Shown here: one piece after another, positions 14,640-15,319 of the stretch
How positions within the stretch are numbered: the first letter of the stretch is position 1
Layout: each line of letters starts with the position of its first letter
DNA from: JAAZBW01 sp035647855
GTDB taxonomy: Bacteria > Actinomycetota > Actinomycetes > Actinomycetales > Actinomycetaceae
DNA length: 15,319 nucleotides
Direction: 5' to 3'
NCBI GenBank assembly: GCA_035647855.1
Contig: DASRMP010000065.1
Location: forward strand, 1 to 15,319
The notes under the pieces: generated by a model
What the model saw: the letters and a program-made list of their open reading frames with translations, nothing else
Told to the model about the DNA's origin: nothing
Database searches by the model: none
Position numbers and translations under genes: made by a program

Positions 14640-15319
14640 ACCGTGACGAGGTCGGCGAGGCGATCCATGAGGACCGGGCCGATGCCGGGGACGTCGTCGA
14701 GTTTGGAGACCGACGTGAAGTCACCATTGGCCTCGCGCCACCGGATGATCGCCCCGGCCAGCGACGGTCCGATGCCGGGCAGCGTCTCCAACTCCTGCGA
14801 CGATGCTCTGTTCAAGTTCACCTTTCCGCCAGAACCCGAACCACTCGCATTGCCCCCGCCGCTCCCACTGCTCCCGCCGCTCGCCCCGCTCCCGCCGCCC
14901 GGTCCGACTTCTGCCGACGGCGGCAACTCCTCCCCGATCCGCGGCACCCTTACCTGCTGGCCGTCCTGCAGGACCAGTGCCCGGTTGAGTCCGCCTTCGT
15001 TTGCGTCCGGGGCGAATCCGCCGGCGAGCAAGATGGCATCGTCGATGCGGCTTCCGACGGGCAGCGTGAACACACCAGGCACATTGACCGCTCCCGTCAC
15101 GTGCACGACGACTTCCCCGCCGGCCACCCCGCCGACGTTCTGCTCGGAACTCAGGGCGCCTCCGGAGGCGTCTGAGTCAGGTGCAGCGGACGGAGAGCCG
15201 CTCTCGGCGGACGGGGAGGCACTTTCCGCTGACGGAGAGCCACTCTCGGCGGTGACGGGCGCCGCGTCTGCCGGAATCGATGGGGAGGCCGCCGCCGGGT
15301 CGCCGGGAATCGTCACCAA
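14636..15319 (-). CDS. comEA: ComEA DNA-binding competence protein, 5' end cut off
   Basis: ComEA binds incoming double-stranded DNA and hands it to ComEC. The visible 227 residues (continuing past the right edge) start in a Ser/Ala/Pro-rich linker made partly of a 7-residue repeat (about 22-45), then an SLBB domain (VVVHVTGAVNVPGVF, 70-84, to about 130), a Gly/Ser-rich linker (138-165) and two helix-hairpin-helix motifs, NLNRASSQELETLPGIGPSL (168-187) and VPGIGPVLMDRLADLV (210-225). The membrane anchor and true start lie outside the window; the apparent start codon at the edge (TTG, 15317-15319) is probably not the start. The stop overlaps the downstream open frame by ATGA. Confidence 0.93.
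   Translation of the reverse strand: MVTIPGDPAAASPSIPADAAPVTAESGSPSAESASPSAESGSPSAAPDSDASGGALSSEQNVGGVAGGEVVVHVTGAVNVPGVFTLPVGSRIDDAILLAGGFAPDANEGGLNRALVLQDGQQVRVPRIGEELPPSAEVGPGGGSGASGGSSGSGGGNASGSGSGGKVNLNRASSQELETLPGIGPSLAGAIIRWREANGDFTSVSKLDDVPGIGPVLMDRLADLVTV
15186..15248. repeat. 21-bp in-frame tandem repeat in comEA
   Basis: Three 21-bp units (15186-15206, 15207-15227 and 15228-15248) encode a 7-residue Ser/Ala/Glu/Pro repeat in the ComEA linker. Being a multiple of three, changes in copy number would only lengthen or shorten the linker between the membrane anchor and the DNA-binding part. Confidence 0.8.

Noticed and set aside
12488..14646. Plus-strand open frames of 642 and 474 codons
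   Set aside because: They are antisense to comEC, a frequent artefact in GC-rich genes, and show no recognisable domains.

Overview
The window is GC-rich DNA from an actinomycete-type bacterium (Actinomycetota). The signs are very high third-position GC, frequent GTG starts (lepA, trmB, rpsT, the glycosyltransferase), a TTGTCCACA-type DnaA box, and a comEA-comEC-holA cluster next to a divergent rpsT with lepA nearby, which is a familiar actinobacterial neighbourhood. Nothing fixes the genus.

Layout, left to right. Positions 1-459 have no convincing gene but hold hairpins and repeats. A minus-strand gene (460-1542) encodes an AbiEi-like protein with a C-terminal VSR/DUF559-type nuclease-like domain. 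A 518-bp gap follows, with a 22-bp minisatellite, a C11 tract and two copies of a 60-bp palindromic element; a third copy and a half copy lie on the other side of that gene. Next on the minus strand are a PQQ-propeller-like lipoprotein with its own promoter, trmB and lepA; lepA and trmB look like one operon. A small plus-strand membrane protein faces lepA across a tandem repeat. The following 580 bp between convergent genes is almost all repeats: 3 x 42 bp, a terminator, a perfect 27-bp inverted repeat, 2.5 x 53 bp and 5 x 10 bp. Then come a second AbiEi-like/nuclease-like paralogue (minus), a divergent PemK/MazF-family toxin-like gene, rpsT with an extended -10 promoter and a strong terminator, another minisatellite, an MgtA/PimB-like GT4 glycosyltransferase (minus), and holA, comEC and comEA (minus; comEA runs off the right edge).

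Function. comEA-comEC-holA is one transcription unit linking DNA uptake with the polymerase III clamp-loader delta subunit. lepA, trmB and rpsT are translation and tRNA-modification housekeeping genes. The accessory content is the two nuclease-like paralogues, the PemK-like gene without a visible antitoxin, the lipoprotein and the membrane protein, and it is here that the repeats concentrate.

Most notable: (1) the comEC start is tandemly duplicated, leaving a 20-codon open frame joined by ATGA overlaps to comEA upstream and comEC downstream; (2) comEC lacks a stop at its expected end and runs 203 nt into holA; (3) a 60-bp palindromic element family brackets the first nuclease-like gene; (4) a 27-bp perfect inverted repeat shares an iterated CGCCTAC motif with the neighbouring tandem repeats; (5) nearly every intergenic gap carries its own minisatellite, often with a unit near 21 bp.
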